Shown: in pieces, positions 6,094 through 7,134 of the stretch
Position numbering within the stretch: position 1 is the stretch's first letter
Layout of the letters: every line of letters starts with the position of its first letter
Source of the DNA: an uncultured Gemmatimonadota bacterium
GTDB lineage: Bacteria; Gemmatimonadota; Gemmatimonadetes; Gemmatimonadales; Gemmatimonadaceae
DNA: 7,134 bases
Assembly: GCA_946479895.1 (NCBI GenBank)
Contig: CAMLHT010000205.1
Span: 1-7,134 of the forward strand
Direction: 5' to 3'
Position numbers and translations under genes: made by a program
The notes under the pieces: model-generated
Databases searched by the model: none
Told to the model about the DNA's origin: nothing
What the model saw: only the letters and a program-made list of their open reading frames with translations

Positions 6094-6657
6094 TCAGGTC
6101 AGCTGCGAGCGGACGGCGGCAAGAATTTCGGCGGAGAGCTCAGGGTCGTCGACGACGCGCGCGAGCACCATGGCGCCGACGAGGCTGCTCATCGCCCCGA
6201 TGGCCTGCTCGCGGGCGGTGTCGCTGGACTCCGCACCGACGGCCCCGGCGAGCAGGTCGAGCCTTGCTTTCAGGCCTTCGGTAAAGGCGCGGCGAACCTC
6301 CGGCTCGCGTCGGGAGGCTTCGGCGGCGAGCGCGGCGAACGCACAGCCGATGGCGGGTGAGTCCCGATGCCTTTCCGTCAGGTAGCCGTTGACGATGGAC
6401 TCGAACGCTTCGTCCGGCGAATCGGCAATGGCGGCCGCCCACCGGGCCGCCGCGGACCCGAGCGCCGCGGCGCACGCCTCGGCCTCGAGGGCGGACTTGG
6501 ACGCGAAGTGGCCATAGAAACCGCCGTGAGTCAGGCCCGCCGCGGTCGTGATGTCGGCGACGCTGCACCCCTCGAAGCCCTTCGCCCGGAAGGCCCGGCT
6601 GGCCATGTCGAGGATACGCTGGCGGTTCTGCGCCGCCTGGGCACGGGTGGTTTTCAT
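6094..6657 (-). CDS. TetR/AcrR-family transcriptional repressor
   Basis: A 187-residue DNA-binding repressor of normal family length. The ATG is at 6657-6655, with only a poor ribosome site (GGAC directly before it). Residues about 10-55 are the TetR helix-turn-helix: NRQRILDMASRAFRAKGFEG, then SVADITTAAGLTHGGFYGHF, where the THGGFYGHFASK recognition end is diagnostic. The ligand domain contains 'AIGCAFAALAAEASRREPEV' (about 102-121), a layout shared with the NemR-like group ('SGCLTVKLSAEV' in E. coli NemR), so C105 aligns with the redox-sensing C106 of NemR. That is alignment by eye, not proof of redox sensing. The gene is 78 bp downstream of ettA on the same strand, but a large palindrome with promoter-like hexamers fills the gap, indicating its own autoregulated promoter. 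No drug pump or enzyme gene is adjacent, so targets outside this window are expected. Confidence 0.92.
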   Translation of the reverse strand: MKTTRAQAAQNRQRILDMASRAFRAKGFEGCSVADITTAAGLTHGGFYGHFASKSALEAEACAAALGSAAARWAAAIADSPDEAFESIVNGYLTERHRDSPAIGCAFAALAAEASRREPEVRRAFTEGLKARLDLLAGAVGAESSDTAREQAIGAMSSLVGAMVLARVVDDPELSAEILAAVRSQLT

Positions 6658-6668
6658 GTCCGGCGTGG

Positions 6669-6722
6669 TTAAATGATGGCCATCATGATTGATTGGAATT
6701 AATCATGATGCCTATCATTTAA
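6669..6722. promoter_or_regulatory. 54-bp nested palindrome: probable TetR operator with promoter
   Basis: Arms 6669-6690 and 6701-6722 are inverted copies matching at 20 of 22 positions, around GATTGGAATT. Each arm holds a smaller palindrome: ATGATGGCCATCAT (6673-6686, perfect) and ATGATGCCTATCAT (6705-6718, reading ATGATAGGCATCAT on the minus strand). Their centres are 32 bp apart, about three helical turns. The site is 11 bp upstream of the tetR ATG and much more A+T-rich than its surroundings. Possible minus-strand promoter hexamers TTAATT (6702-6697) and CATCAT (6678-6673), 18 bp apart, overlap the repeats. Two TetR dimers binding here would block tetR transcription. The binding protein is inferred from position. 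Confidence 0.8.
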
Positions 6723-6735
6723 CAACAGTCCGGCA

Positions 6736-7134
6736 TTACGTCCTCACGAGCTTCCGGTAGGCGATCCGGTGCGGCTGGTCGGCGTCCGCGCCCTTCCGCT
6801 TCCTGAGATCCTCGATGTACGCCTGGTAGTTGCCCTCGTACCAGACGACCTCCGAGTTGCCCTCGAAGGCGAGGATGTGCGTCGCGATGCGGTCGAGGAA
6901 CCAGCGGTCGTGGGAGATGATCACCGCGCAGCCGGCGAAGTCGAGGATCGCGTCCTCGAGCGCGCGCAGGGTGTCGACGTCGAGGTCGTTGGTCGGCTCG
7001 TCGAGCATGAGCACGTTGCCGCCGGACATCAGTGTCTTCGCGAGGTGGAGCCGGTTCCGCTCGCCGCCGGAGAGCTGGCCGACCTTCTTCTGCTGGTCGG
7101 TGCCGCGGAAGTTGAAGCTCGAGAGGTACGCGCG
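6736..7134 (-). CDS. ettA: Energy-dependent translational throttle protein EttA (C-terminal part)
   Basis: The frame is open from the window edge to the TAA at 6738-6736, giving the last 132 residues of a protein usually about 555 long. It holds most of the second ATP-binding cassette of an ABC-F protein: signature [16 protein letters not shown], Walker [15 protein letters not shown]-loop VDTLRALE, and switch histidine [16 protein letters not shown]. It ends in the family tail [15 protein letters not shown]...[15 protein letters not shown]. This closely follows E. coli EttA (GADALEPKRIKYKR tail), which separates it from other ABC-F members. EttA binds the ribosomal E site and gates the start of peptide bond formation according to ATP/ADP balance. 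It is cytosolic and has no membrane segment. The methionine at 7029 is internal, because the signature motif lies upstream of it. No T-tailed terminator follows; the TetR operator begins 14 bp past the stop. Confidence 0.95.
   Translation of the reverse strand, partial: RAYLSSFNFRGTDQQKKVGQLSGGERNRLHLAKTLMSGGNVLMLDEPTNDLDVDTLRALEDAILDFAGCAVIISHDRWFLDRIATHILAFEGNSEVVWYEGNYQAYIEDLRKRKGADADQPHRIAYRKLVRT

Noticed and set aside
6736..7029. A separate 97-residue protein starting at the ATG at 7029
   Set aside because: The frame continues upstream to the window edge and encodes the ABC signature motif, so this methionine is internal to EttA.
1..7134. CRISPR array, tRNA, rRNA, insertion sequence or attachment site
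   Set aside because: No spaced direct repeats, transposase motifs, terminal inverted repeats around a gene, or RNA-gene signatures were seen on either strand.
3246..7134. Lipoprotein, TetR and ettA as one operon or regulatory system
   Set aside because: The lipoprotein is convergent to the other two and is separated from them by a strong bidirectional terminator.

Overview
The window comes from a G+C-rich bacterium (about two-thirds G+C by eye) with a Gram-negative type envelope. A member of Gemmatimonadota, or a relative, is my best guess. The grounds are the lipoprotein start with lipobox plus 'CADSTAPR', the secreted N-terminus running into 'GFLFREPRGSFTFRGGY', and the FecR-type membrane regulator and PKD/FIMAH-type surface protein. 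This is inference from protein style only; no rRNA or tRNA gene is present.

Layout, left to right. (1) Positions 1-170, minus: the first 56 codons of an exported protein, probably an outer-membrane beta-barrel. A strong inverted repeat (202-233) lies just upstream. (2) Positions 337-1563, minus: a 408-residue single-pass membrane protein that joins an ECF-sigma-region-2-like N-terminus to a periplasmic FecR domain and a C-terminal STN/secretin-like tail. No separate sigma gene is visible. (3) Positions 1737-3014, plus, divergent from the FecR gene: a PurD-like ATP-grasp enzyme of 425 residues with an altered metal-binding motif. (4) Positions 3246-5990, plus: a 914-residue lipoprotein with a globular N-domain, a thrombospondin type 3 calcium-binding stretch, three PKD-like domains, three Ig-like domains and a FIMAH-like C-terminus. 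(5) A 14-bp-stem bidirectional terminator (6008-6040) separates it from the convergent genes. (6) Positions 6094-6657, minus: a TetR-family repressor whose promoter lies inside a 54-bp nested palindrome (6669-6722). (7) Positions 6736-7134, minus: the C-terminal part of the ABC-F translation factor EttA, cut by the window edge.

How the genes may relate. The FecR-like protein and the exported protein share a strand and could be regulator and target. The ATP-grasp enzyme and lipoprotein share a strand but are 231 bp apart, with a degenerate hexamer repeat between them, so co-transcription is uncertain. The TetR gene looks self-regulated and has no obvious target here other than itself. No mobile element, CRISPR array, tRNA or rRNA was seen. 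No gene-free stretch exceeds 300 bases. The items most worth following are the sigma-like/FecR fusion, the PurD-like protein and the TetR operator architecture.
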